A stretch of DNA of 64,000 bases, taken from contig NZ_JBMVQZ010000001.1 in NCBI RefSeq assembly GCF_049537155.1, forward strand, positions 1 to 64,000, in the 5' to 3' direction. Of this stretch, positions 9,001-16,593 are shown one piece after another. Position 1 is the stretch's first letter. Every line of letters begins with the position of its first letter. Source of the DNA: Limisphaera sp049537155. Lineage in GTDB: Bacteria; Verrucomicrobiota; Verrucomicrobiia; Limisphaerales; Limisphaeraceae. The translations under genes and the position numbers were made by a program. Under the pieces are notes generated by a model, which saw only the letters and a program-made list of their open reading frames with translations, made no database searches and was not told the DNA's origin.

Positions 9001-11986
9001 GCAGCGGCTCCAGGAAACCGAGGGCGGCGGCGTGTGTGCCAAGGTCAAAATCAAACTCGACCAGGAGGCCGTGCTCAGCCGCGAAGCCTTCCGCGCCACC
9101 CTGGACATCGACAACTCCACCGGCTTTGCCGTCGACAAAATCCGGGTCATCATCCGGCTCACGGACGCCCGGGGCAACGACGCCACCGACCTGTTCGGCA
9201 TCCGACCCCCCGAACTCACCGGGCTCAGCGACGTGGACGGCAACGGCCGCGTCCCCGGCGGCAGCAAGGGCACGGCCCGCTGGGTCATCGTGCCCACCGT
9301 GGACGCCGCGCCCACCGAACCCACCGTCTACTACGTCACCGGTGAGTTCCGCTACGAGTTCAACGGTGCCCAGGTCAACGTACCGCTCACCCCCGTCCCC
9401 ATCACCGTCAATCCAACGGCGCGGCTGACCCTCGATTACTTCCACCAACGCGATGTCTACGCCGACGACCCGTTCACCGACGTCGTCGAGCCCAGCATCC
9501 CCTTCAGCCTGGCCGTCATGGTCCACAACTGGGGCGCCGGTGCCGCACGCAACTTCCGCATCACCTCCGCCCAGCCCGAAATCGTCGAAAACGAAAAGGG
9601 CCTGCTCATCGACTTCAAGATCATCGCCACCGAGGTGGCCGGCCAATCCATGACCCCCACACTCACCGCCAACTTCGGCGACATCCCACCCGGCGGCCGC
9701 AGGATCGCCCGTTGGCTCCTCACCTCCACCCTCCAGGGCCTCTTCGTCAACTACAGCGCCACCTTCGAACACCTCGACGGTCAGGGGAACCCGCGCCTCT
9801 CGATCATCGACGAGGTCCGCATCCACGAAATGATCCGCATGGTCCAGGCCGGCGGTGCGTTCGAGGACGGCCAACCCGATTTCCTCGTCAATGACATCGT
9901 GGACAGCCGCGACCTGCCCGACACCCTCTGGTTGAGTGACGGCTCGTCCAACGCCGTGGCCGTGGTCACCAACGCCACCGTTACCGGCACACTCGGACCC
10001 GGCAATCTCCAGGTCACCCTCACCGCCAATCTGCCGCCGGGTTGGGCCTACCTCCGCGTGCCCGATCCCGCCGACGGCGCCTACCGGCTCGTGGCCGCTC
10101 GGCGGTCCGACGGCGTGTTGCTGCCCGCCACCAACGCGTTCCCCAACGTCTGGGTCACCGACCGAACCTTCTTCGGCATGGGCAAACGACCCAAATGGGA
10201 GAACGTGCTGCACCTGCTCGATCACGACAGCACGGGTGAATACACCCTCATCTACGAGCCCTTGCCCGTCCGGGACACCGAGCCGCCCACCAGCACCGTC
10301 GAAGCCCTGCCCGCCCAAAGCCGCTCGGCCTTCCTGGTCCGTTGGAGCGGCCAGGACAACGAGGGCGGCTCCGGCATCGTCGGTTACGACATCTACTACA
10401 GCGAGGACGGCGGACCGTTCCAACGGTGGCTCACTGTCACCCCCACCACCGGCGCCATCTTCCAGGGCCAACTCGGCAGGCGGTACGCCTTCTACAGCGT
10501 GGCCGTGGACGCCGCCGGCAATCGCGAACCGCTCCCCGCCGCGCCGGACGCCGAAACCGTCGTGGCCCTCGAAAACCGGCCGCCGGTCTTCACCGCCCAG
10601 ACCAACGTCACCCTCTGGGAGGGCCAGACGCTCAACCTCACCCTCAACGCCACCGATCCCGACGGCGACGCCCTCACCTACCAACTCGGCCCGGGCGCGC
10701 CCGCCGGCGTCGTCCTCCAGCCCAACACCGGTTTGTTGACCTGGATCACGGCAGAACCCCAGGGACCCAGCACCAACCTCCTCACGGTCATCGCCACCGA
10801 CAGCGGCACACCGTCGCTCTCGGCCACGCAGAGCTTCACCGTCATCGTGCTCGAGTCCAACACACCGCCTGTGCTGGCCCCGCTCACCAACGCCGTCATC
10901 AGCGAAGGCTCGCTCCTGAGTTTCACTGTGACCGCCACCGACGACGACCTGCCGGCCCAACTCCTGCGGTACAGCCTTGACGCCGGTGCGCCGGCCGGGG
11001 CCACCATCGACCCCACCAACGGCCTGTTCCGATGGCGGCCCACCGAGTTCCAGGGCGGCACCAACTATCTCATCCGCGTCATCGTCACCGACAGTGGCAT
11101 TCCCAGCCTCAGCGCCACCCAGAGCTTCGTGGTCACCGTGGTGAACACCCGGGCCGACTTCCTCCTGCATGTGGGTGAAACTGCCGTGCTCACCAACACC
11201 GGCGGCGCCATCCCGCTGACCCTGCAGTCCGGCACACCCCTGTCACGGCTCACCTGGACCTTCACCGTCACACCCGGCCGCATCACCAACCTGCGCCTCA
11301 CCAACCTGGCCCCGGTCGTGGGCGCCACCGCCCTCCTGCCGCTCGATGGCAACCGCTACCGGCTCGAAATCCAGCCACGTCCCGATCAGTCACTCACCGG
11401 CCACGTGCGACTGGCCGACCTGGCCTTCGACGCCACCACCAACGAGCATTCCGCTGTCGTCTGGATTTCCGGACAGGAACTCGTCGGCGCCCGACCCGCC
11501 GCACCCGCGGCCAACGGCCGCGCCGGCGTGGGACGGGTCTTCATCGTCGGCACCGAGCCGATCCTCGACCTGCAACGTGCAGGGACAGGGCAGGGGACCC
11601 TTGCCCTCTATGCCCTGCCGGGCAACCTCTACACCGTGGAACAGACCGATCGCCTCCGCGGTGGATCATGGCGTCCGGTCCTCACCGTGACACCGACCGG
11701 CCTGCGGACCCTCCTGGACACGCAACCCCTGCAGGCTCCGAGCGGGTTCTACCGGGTGCGCGTGGGTGAGGCGATCCCGCTGTTGACCATCCGGCAGGAG
11801 GGCGCTCAGGTCACCATCGAGTGGTTGGCACCCTGCACCGGATGCGAGCTCTGGCAGAGCGCCTCCATCGGGCCCGAAGCCCTCTGGACACGCAGCGAGG
11901 TGCAACCGGAGCTGGTGGGCGACCGTTACCGGGTCACCCTGCCGATCCAGAATCAGACCCTATTCTTCCGCCTCCTCCGTCCGTAA
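2..11986 (+). CDS. Giant modular secreted/surface protein (LamG, PPC, CARDB, InlB-repeat, FN3, Calx-beta, cadherin-like), 5' end outside window
   Basis: The frame is open from the window edge and no signal peptide is visible, so the true start lies upstream; the stop is TAA at 11984-11986. Modules by nucleotide position: LamG/concanavalin-like about 230-720; two pre-peptidase C-terminal-like modules starting EIEPNGD and EIEPND (1290-2040); CARDB-like repeats (2070-2800, 3795-4880, 6120-6475); InlB/Listeria-Bacteroides-type repeats ending in TAVF (2815-3280); one FN3 (3515-3785); four Calx-beta-like repeats (4885-6115); a carboxypeptidase-regulatory-like module (7410-7670); a polyglycine tract (8148-8255) followed by a Cys-rich hydrophobic stretch (8270-8540); two putative-Ig/cadherin-like domains (10585-11140). 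Such arrays are adhesin-like scaffolds exposed outside the cell. No enzyme domain was seen. Function beyond surface architecture is unknown. Confidence 0.85.
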   Translation, partial: PGDVFALGNIAAGTLIRVGYARPMSSGLAGVLGILDGDGSVLASGLPGVTNVEYVVPPDAGGSYYARIQAGPAGYRGDGEHALLFDGSNDYVDLGAWSPGSQWTVEAWVRPNSLPGGRRAIAGGLAQCRDWGLVMQDGRLGVVLRPPGGCSQTVTADTQAVPGTWYHVAATCDGLAARLYINGQFVAAAPVDSNYVATAQGTRIGGDICCGEYFPGYIDEVAIWDRPLTGEEIQARLAGPLTGGEPGLAGYWRFNEGQGTVATDSGPQGRNGTLQNGVTRAGLGPSDAGGPGLDAQYLLLLELADAAPPQILSDTLPAEGTTITNLFHGFTLVFSEDLDPATANDPESYELRGAGPDGQLNTTDDRLFTVTPTTTYNSGSTIAYRVVNGPLGPDLYRFTARTALQDRAGRPLEAPWTRQFRIAQVAGFTTEIEPNGDSASATPLVLTNAQPDLFSGGGRGFLLNSSDADFWQFEALAGDILVIAAHTPGNPGGSGLYYTLYRPDGSSLAGWYAANNGLLLTPPITLTNDGTYRLRVTYNWSYYGEYRIRVSLYRNGLPVEIEPNDSQAQASTLAFSTNGTSRTARMAGSVTTDADLDYFDLGTIEAGQTVFVRTRQPLGSPLLPVVSVYRQDGSYMTEAPGGRPGDGVAEVRIEQTARYYALVRSQVGSAGVMSEYILDVLVVPTAEVVYPNLQVTALDIPVTSGLRSGDPFSFAFAVTNIGSQATAVGIWYDRVVLSTDPGLDETDLTLGLIPHTGALQPGEGYVVSTTVNLPHGISGSWYLVVKTDDTDTVNEFLLEGDNVTASEQPIEIALADYPDLRVEDLQLGEPDPSGTRTLRWTTANRGSGTAPAGFRDRVRVRNQSTATTVFEQSYTVETNLPPGATVERQIGFTATAPGTYLVEVMTDAEREVYEFDGTSHESAEANNVAQTGFAITRVYTLTLTVVPAGAGTVTGGGSYPAGTLVTVRATPITNEAPYIFRHWAEGGIIRSTSPEYSFNLNGDVTLTAVFGLPRFELSATNEPPDAGSVQGTGTYAWGSTNTLTAVPAYGYRFSHWTENGLTVGTNPVLTVVLYSNRFFTAHYAEAHLVHVVTTETSPAGLATVTGAGIYTNGQTGTFSAPPAVTNEPPDYYVFRRFLMNGTPYGTNATFQKTFATTDPTNILLVAVYEKVDATPPVLGPVTVTPGVVTATITWTNSEPVTARVAYGTNTTYGLTNSVAQLRTQHSFVLTGLNPATTYHYLITVTDAAGNRTTSADRTFTTLSPPDLVPGQVTVPDSAQAGSMIAMVFNVTNLGPGTALGPWHNLVLLSPNPDGSGAAPLGAVRFDPGPNGLAAGASLTVTQQVIVPDVGTGPRWFGIQLDSADVLYEVNEANNVAFASNALNIVATDLRVTRVEAPATAAFGQTIAITYVVTNAGSAPARVTWADRVDLSAAVNAPGTRLATAPAQTVPLPAGGSYTNTIQVTLPLQPNAVPGNYYLVVHADHDNAVPEASENNNRGSAALALTLPPLPDLAVEQVVAPTNALPGDTVTLIYTVTNRGAAAAGPGWSETVYLATDPAGAGAVELATRAYTNTLAAGSALVRTQSVVVPPGGAVGPLWFLVWADSREEIIESVETNNVGVPAQPTEFPATLSLRLSATRVSEGASQPVTATVTRNGSRAAPLEVTIQNGDPSEITAPAQVTIPAGLASVTFSLSALVDGVVDGPQTVTVGVSAPGYQPAQAQLTVLDIDRPRLFLSFTTNQVWEGTTLRGVLSRDVADEPLTVSLASSSPAQLGVPATLTLAAGQNSVTFDVSGLDDTALEPPMTIAVSASAPGYFGATAEVTVLDDDWPLITLEVTPNPVSEGAGPQAARARLIRMPLAPRAVEIELESSHPEYLTVPTRVTIPAGETNLTFWIAAHDNDLVDGNREVTLRHWILATGSRTRLAEGVPAVVTVTDDDGPTLRLELDRQLVPEGRTHVANLIVRRNAGTNTDLAVTLTSSHTNEAVVPDQVTIPAGRTEVAVPVDSVEDGVTDGNQTVTLTATAPGFTAGSATLIVSDVNLPDLVISEVQVPAVAETESYVDITYTLRNQGDVDAPSNAIVQRVYLSSDPVPGDDVLVSQYTFNGGIPAGSGFTQTLPIRLPQTSGPYWVIVVADAQDGVVEVIEDNNLTLSSTPIQVRPAYSATVSTPLEVAPAGTPVPLTGEARRPDGQPAPYALVSIHIKVRDTVRTIAALTDVLGRFSTTWEPLPGEAGFYEISAGHPGEPMPPAQDSFYLLGLKASPERPSIRLSEGSSGGGAVTLQNLSDVPLTGLTATILSQPPNVEVNLTLQTNYLAGGGTVPLGYGVSALDASYTWGYVQIRITSAEGVSLDLPLRVDIDPLVPRLVAYPGRLEGGMKRGTSRNVSFQIVNQGGLETGPLTVSLPPVPWMRVLSPNPMPSLAPGQTNVVILQLNPPENIELTMHQGSLAINGPTHGISVPFAFRALSEARGDLLIHAADEFTYYAEGSPPLTNATVRVYDAVSRALVTNGVTDLQGRFFVPALQEGYYDLELDAQQHNPHRSTIFVEPGITNEVTAFLSYQAVRYTWTVERIEIEDHYRITIETEFETVVPKPVVTIEPGSLDVSDLRIVGQTKQVNLTIRNHGLIAADDVKLSFSDHPFYSIEPLISDLGRLPAKSALTIPVTLRRIGDFTNPAPAGIRAAAGVPCGMNGQVTYAFECGPFKVPGGAPVGVSGVQGDCGGGGGGGGGGGGGWGGWGGGGGGGGGGGGSSSYSAPSINVKVPCDALCYVLAIAGCVPGPVGCFFAGFNCSVGFGNAYTPGETAWAAADCAMNLVGCFGGPIGSAVSCVYSLLRCIQGSLGLAPEVAAANGPQDQATFFLRGVEANLRLFEEIVGTTSDVWINDQTDQRLAEWWARFMAAAAEGSEEGRRVSESERQDLLTGVLPPGVPLPEIQRVLDRWNRSVDNWTQGIWRPADAPPGANLDFIDAEILYGRVQVVGTYQQEAVNRGFADPLDALVETVRQRLQETEGGGVCAKVKIKLDQEAVLSREAFRATLDIDNSTGFAVDKIRVIIRLTDARGNDATDLFGIRPPELTGLSDVDGNGRVPGGSKGTARWVIVPTVDAAPTEPTVYYVTGEFRYEFNGAQVNVPLTPVPITVNPTARLTLDYFHQRDVYADDPFTDVVEPSIPFSLAVMVHNWGAGAARNFRITSAQPEIVENEKGLLIDFKIIATEVAGQSMTPTLTANFGDIPPGGRRIARWLLTSTLQGLFVNYSATFEHLDGQGNPRLSIIDEVRIHEMIRMVQAGGAFEDGQPDFLVNDIVDSRDLPDTLWLSDGSSNAVAVVTNATVTGTLGPGNLQVTLTANLPPGWAYLRVPDPADGAYRLVAARRSDGVLLPATNAFPNVWVTDRTFFGMGKRPKWENVLHLLDHDSTGEYTLIYEPLPVRDTEPPTSTVEALPAQSRSAFLVRWSGQDNEGGSGIVGYDIYYSEDGGPFQRWLTVTPTTGAIFQGQLGRRYAFYSVAVDAAGNREPLPAAPDAETVVALENRPPVFTAQTNVTLWEGQTLNLTLNATDPDGDALTYQLGPGAPAGVVLQPNTGLLTWITAEPQGPSTNLLTVIATDSGTPSLSATQSFTVIVLESNTPPVLAPLTNAVISEGSLLSFTVTATDDDLPAQLLRYSLDAGAPAGATIDPTNGLFRWRPTEFQGGTNYLIRVIVTDSGIPSLSATQSFVVTVVNTRADFLLHVGETAVLTNTGGAIPLTLQSGTPLSRLTWTFTVTPGRITNLRLTNLAPVVGATALLPLDGNRYRLEIQPRPDQSLTGHVRLADLAFDATTNEHSAVVWISGQELVGARPAAPAANGRAGVGRVFIVGTEPILDLQRAGTGQGTLALYALPGNLYTVEQTDRLRGGSWRPVLTVTPTGLRTLLDTQPLQAPSGFYRVRVGEAIPLLTIRQEGAQVTIEWLAPCTGCELWQSASIGPEALWTRSEVQPELVGDRYRVTLPIQNQTLFFRLLRP

Positions 11987-11997
11987 CCACCGGGACA

Positions 11998-12752
<755 letters not shown>

Positions 12753-12754
12753 AA

Positions 12755-14800
12755 TTAGCGCGGGTGTTCAGCGAGCCAGTACCGGATCGCCTCCGCGTCG
12801 GGGTGGCCCGGTTCCAGCGCCAGCAGACGTTCGTAACATTCCCGGGCCCGGTCCGGCCGGTTCAGTTGTTGTGCATAAAGATTCCCCAGGGCCAGCCAGG
12901 CGCGCGTGTCGTTGGGATGACGGCGCAGCAAGGTCTCGAGTTCCTCCGCCGCGTCGAGCAGATAACCTCCCTGGCGCAGCGCCAGCGCGAAATTGTAGCG
13001 TGCATCGCGCGAATCGGGCCGCAGCGCCAGGGCGAACTCCGACGCCCGCAGCGCATCCCGCAACCGACCCACGCGCAGGGCCGCCAGGGCGAAATTGTAG
13101 TATGCCTCGAAAAATGCGGGATTCGCCTCCAGAGCCATCTGATAGGCCTGCAACGCGTCCATCAGCCGGTCGTCCCGCTGGGCCTCGAGTCCCTTGGCGA
13201 ACCAGGCGTTCCCCGTGTTGGCGTCCCCGGGTTGAGGCCGGGCCGGCCGGAGGTACGTGTACCTCGGGATGGCGCCGGTCGCAGGCGCCGGCCCTGCCTG
13301 CGTACGATCCGACCGTGCCGGGACGGCGACCTGGGGCCCGCGTGCGGAATCCGTCGAAGGTCGCGCGGCGGAGGCGCTTTCTGCGACCCTTGCGGCCTGG
13401 GCTACCGTCCCGGATGCGACGGAACCGGCGGTATCGGGCAGGGGCGTGGGCCTTGGACTGCGCTCCTCGGTACTGCGGAGCCAGCGTGTCGGGTTCAGAC
13501 GTTCCCACCAATGGGCCGGGCCGCGTTGGACCGTCTCCCGCCCGGCGTTCTGCGCCGGGCCGACCACCTCCACCACCGGCTCGGACGTTGTCGGCCGCGG
13601 CTCTCCTGCAGGCGTGGCAGGCGTGCTGGGCGTCGTGGGCGGTGGGGCCGGGACCACCGGAGTGGCGGGCGGCAACCGGACCACCTCACGCGCCACCGGT
13701 TCGGTCCGGCCCGGCTGCCCACCCGATGCCCCCGGACCCGGCGTTGGAGGCGTTTCCGCGCCGGGACGGCCGGGCTGGGATTCTTTACGGGCGACCGCCC
13801 GTTCCTGTTCGGGCTGCGTTCCGGCCACCGGGCTCGTCCGCGTCCGCTCCCGCCCCGTCGCTGCCTGGCCACCCGCAGCCGCCGTTCCGGTCCCGGGCGG
13901 GCCGCCCGCGCCGGCCCATGGCTGGGCACGGGCCGGTTCGGAGACGGTCCCGGGACGGCTTTCCGGCGGTTCCGACTCCGCCTGCGCCCGGGTGACGTTC
14001 GTCGGGACCGCCGGCTGGAGTGGCTGGCGCGCTGCGGCGGCGGCCAGACTCTGTTCCAGCGCGTGTGCAACCTCCAGCACCTCTGCGTAATCGGGCGGGG
14101 GCGGTTGGAGCGCCAGGTACTGCCGGTACTGTTCCAGTGCCGCCGCCGGGTTTTGCGCGTAGCGGTGCAGCGTCACGGCGAGGTTGAGTCGGGCCACAGG
14201 ATCGTTGGACCGGACCTGCAGCGCCGCGGTGAAGGCGCGTACGGCCTCTTGAACCCGGTTGCGCTGCAGCGCGCACAAACCCAGTCCGTTCCACGGCCGC
14301 GGATCTGTCGGCGCCAGCTTTTGCATTTCCCGGAAGGCCCGTTCGGCCTCGCTCGTCTGCCGCAGTTGCAGCGAGGCCAGGCCCAGTCGCCACCAGGCCT
14401 CGATCCGACCCGGATCGCGGAGCGTGCAGGCCAGGAACGCCGAACGCGCGGATTCGAACTGGCCCGCCTCGAGGTACAGGCAACCCAGGTTGTACCGAGC
14501 CTCCAGGAGGTCCGGATTCAACTGCAACGCACGCACGTATGCCATGGCGGCGTTGGTCAGCCGGCCGGCCCGGTGACACGCCACGCCGTACTCGTTCCAT
14601 GCCACCGCGTTGGTGGGCAACCGGGCAACCGCCTGTTCCAACCGCGCCAGTGCACGCGACAAATCGTCTGCGGCCAGGGCCTGTTGCCCTTCCCGAAGCG
14701 CCTTCACCCCGCCCGGTGTGCACCCCGCCCCCAGAAACCAGACCATCAAGCCGACCAGCAGGAGGCACCCGGGCGCCGACCGATTTTTCGTGGCCGCCAT
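12755..14800 (-). CDS. TPR-repeat lipoprotein
   Basis: The 681-residue product starts MAATKNRS and has a hydrophobic stretch ending LGAGC, a good lipobox, so it is probably a lipoprotein. Residues about 35-260 are consecutive tetratricopeptide repeats (signatures such as WNEYGVACHRAGR and ARYNLGCLYLEAGQ). Residues about 270-540 are a Pro/Ala/Gly-rich low-complexity linker. Further TPRs follow to the C-terminus (NAWFAKGLEAQRDDR onward). TPR arrays mediate protein-protein contacts; the partner is unknown. An alternative ATG lies six codons upstream at 14818, and I prefer 14800 because the lipoprotein signal begins there. It is divergent from the DUF362 gene with almost no spacer. Confidence 0.85.
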   Translation of the reverse strand: MAATKNRSAPGCLLLVGLMVWFLGAGCTPGGVKALREGQQALAADDLSRALARLEQAVARLPTNAVAWNEYGVACHRAGRLTNAAMAYVRALQLNPDLLEARYNLGCLYLEAGQFESARSAFLACTLRDPGRIEAWWRLGLASLQLRQTSEAERAFREMQKLAPTDPRPWNGLGLCALQRNRVQEAVRAFTAALQVRSNDPVARLNLAVTLHRYAQNPAAALEQYRQYLALQPPPPDYAEVLEVAHALEQSLAAAAARQPLQPAVPTNVTRAQAESEPPESRPGTVSEPARAQPWAGAGGPPGTGTAAAGGQAATGRERTRTSPVAGTQPEQERAVARKESQPGRPGAETPPTPGPGASGGQPGRTEPVAREVVRLPPATPVVPAPPPTTPSTPATPAGEPRPTTSEPVVEVVGPAQNAGRETVQRGPAHWWERLNPTRWLRSTEERSPRPTPLPDTAGSVASGTVAQAARVAESASAARPSTDSARGPQVAVPARSDRTQAGPAPATGAIPRYTYLRPARPQPGDANTGNAWFAKGLEAQRDDRLMDALQAYQMALEANPAFFEAYYNFALAALRVGRLRDALRASEFALALRPDSRDARYNFALALRQGGYLLDAAEELETLLRRHPNDTRAWLALGNLYAQQLNRPDRARECYERLLALEPGHPDAEAIRYWLAEHPR

Positions 14801-14831
14801 CTCCGCCGGTGGTAACATCCCCGCCTTCGAA

Positions 14832-15893
14832 GTGTCAAGAAACGCAGGCCAGCTTTTGACAGCGATCGGTTCGATCCTCCTCCTGATCGCCACCGCGATG
14901 ATTGCCGGGCGGACGGCCCGCGGCGCACCGACCCCGTCCGGGTCCGCGCCCTTGACCCGCATCGTCGTCGTTCACGACCCCCGCGCACAGGACGCTTACG
15001 TGCCGCGACCCGATCTGGTCCGCCGGATGATGGATCGGGCCGTGATCCGCTGGACCGGCGCACCGGACCTTGCCGCCGCCTGGCGCAGCCTCGTCGCCAC
15101 CGGCGACGTCGTCGGCATCAAGGTCCATTCCGTCCCCGGCCCCATCTTCGGCACACGCCCCGCCGTGGTGGAGGCCCTGGTGCGCGGCCTCATCGAGTCC
15201 GGCGTGCCGCCCACCAACATCGTTGTATGGGACAAGTACCTGCGCGATCTGGAAAAGGCCGGGTTTGACGACCTGGCCCGGCGCCACGGCGTGGAGCTGG
15301 CCGGCGCGGCCGATGCCGGCTACGACCCGGCCGTCTTTTATGAATCGCCCCTGCTGGGCACGCTGGTCTGGGGCGACCTCGAGTACGGCCAGCACCAGCC
15401 CGGTGCGGGCCGAAAATCCCACGTCACCCTGCTGCTGACACGGCGGATCACGCGGCTGATCGTGGTCAGTCCGATGATGGCGCATCCGGAGGCCGGGGTG
15501 ACCGGGTTGTTGTACACGCTGGCGCGGGGCAGTGTGGACAATTTCCAGCGGTTCGAGGGTGAATCGGCCCGGCTGGCCCGGGCCGTGCCGGAGATCTGCG
15601 CCCTGCCGCCGCTGGCCGATCACCTCGCACTGTGCGTGGTGGACGGATTGTTGTGCCAGTACCTGGGGGGCAACCGGGGGTTGCTGCACTACTCCAGCGA
15701 ACTGAACGAAATCCGGGTCGGACGCGATCCTGTGGCGCTGGACGTACTGTCCCTGCGCGAGATCGAGCGCCAGCGGCGGATCCTGGGCATCGCACATCCT
15801 CCCGTGAGCCGGGAGCTTTACGACAACGCGGCGCTGTTGGAACTGGGCATCAGCGACCCCACCCGCATCGAGGTCATCACCCTCAACGACTGA
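14832..15893 (+). CDS. DUF362 domain protein with N-terminal signal/anchor
   Basis: The product is about 353 residues. After a hydrophobic N-terminal segment (SILLLIATAMIAG) the DUF362-type core begins: TRIVVVHDPRAQDAY, then GDVVGIKVHSVPG, ESGVPPTNIVVWDKYLRDLE, and a C-terminal part with ALDVLSLREIERQRR. DUF362 proteins are often found with ferredoxin-like or redox partners, but this copy shows no cysteine cluster and its role is unknown. The start is uncertain: GTG at 14832 or TTG at 14856 fit, since the frame is open far upstream over the divergent gene. It is exported or membrane anchored by inference from the N-terminus. Confidence 0.75.
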   Translation: MSRNAGQLLTAIGSILLLIATAMIAGRTARGAPTPSGSAPLTRIVVVHDPRAQDAYVPRPDLVRRMMDRAVIRWTGAPDLAAAWRSLVATGDVVGIKVHSVPGPIFGTRPAVVEALVRGLIESGVPPTNIVVWDKYLRDLEKAGFDDLARRHGVELAGAADAGYDPAVFYESPLLGTLVWGDLEYGQHQPGAGRKSHVTLLLTRRITRLIVVSPMMAHPEAGVTGLLYTLARGSVDNFQRFEGESARLARAVPEICALPPLADHLALCVVDGLLCQYLGGNRGLLHYSSELNEIRVGRDPVALDVLSLREIERQRRILGIAHPPVSRELYDNAALLELGISDPTRIEVITLND

Positions 15894-15899
15894 CCGGCG

Positions 15900-16485
15900 C
15901 CAAGCCACGGAGCCACGGAGACCGCCACCGGGACGCGGAGAAGCGCGGGTAAAAACCACGGAGAAGTTGTCAAAACCACGGAGGCACAGAGTTCACAGAG
16001 AGAAAACACAAGAACATCTCTGTGGCATCTCTGCGTTCTGCGTTCCGCCGTGGCGGATAAAGAAAGTACATCTCCGTGTCCTCCGTGCTCTGTGGTTAAG
16101 AGGAAAAACAATATTTCCGTGTCGTTCGCGTTGCTCCGTGGTCAAGAAGAAAAAGAAGAGCTCTGTGTATCCTGTGTGCTCCGTGCCTCCGTGGTTGTGA
16201 ACCACGGAGATCCGAAAAAGAGAGATCTGAAAACCACGGAGGCACAGAGTTCACAGAGAGAAAAAAGAGATGGAAAGAAAACCTTCTGTCTTGTCCGTGT
16301 CCTCCGCACCTCGGTGGTGACAAGACAACACAGCGGAAGAAAGAAAAACCACAGAGACATGGAGATCACGGGGAATGCAAAAAGGGAAAAGAAAAAACAT
16401 GTTCAAGGTGTCTCCGTGTCCTCTGTCCCTCTGTCGTGGGTAAAAGAAAAACGAACTTTGTGGTCTCGGTGTCTCGGTGGTTGAA
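15900..16485. repeat. CACGGAG-family intergenic repeat block
   Basis: About 590 bp between the DUF362 gene and the polysaccharide locus consist of imperfect copies of CACGGAGGCACAGAG and of the inverse CTCCGTGTCCTCCGTG, separated by A-rich spacers such as GAAAAACAACA. The arms alternate in orientation. All open frames inside translate to repetitive Arg/His/Glu- or Ser/Val/Cys-rich peptides, and I do not call any of them a gene. Confidence 0.85.
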
Positions 16486-16513
16486 GAAAAAGGGCCGCCG
16501 AAAGGCGGCCCCT
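16484..16513 (-). terminator. Rho-independent terminator of the WecA-like gene
   Basis: On the minus strand the sequence GGGCCGCC-TTTC-GGCGGCCC forms a perfect 8-bp GC stem and is followed directly by TTTTT. It lies about 80 nt past the stop codon at 16594 and just outside the repeat block. Confidence 0.85.
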
Positions 16514-16593
16514 CTTCGCACAACTCCTCCGTGATGCTTCTCCGTGGCTCCGTGGTGGAGGAACGGGAAAAACCTGCGTGGGGTTCTCCGTGG

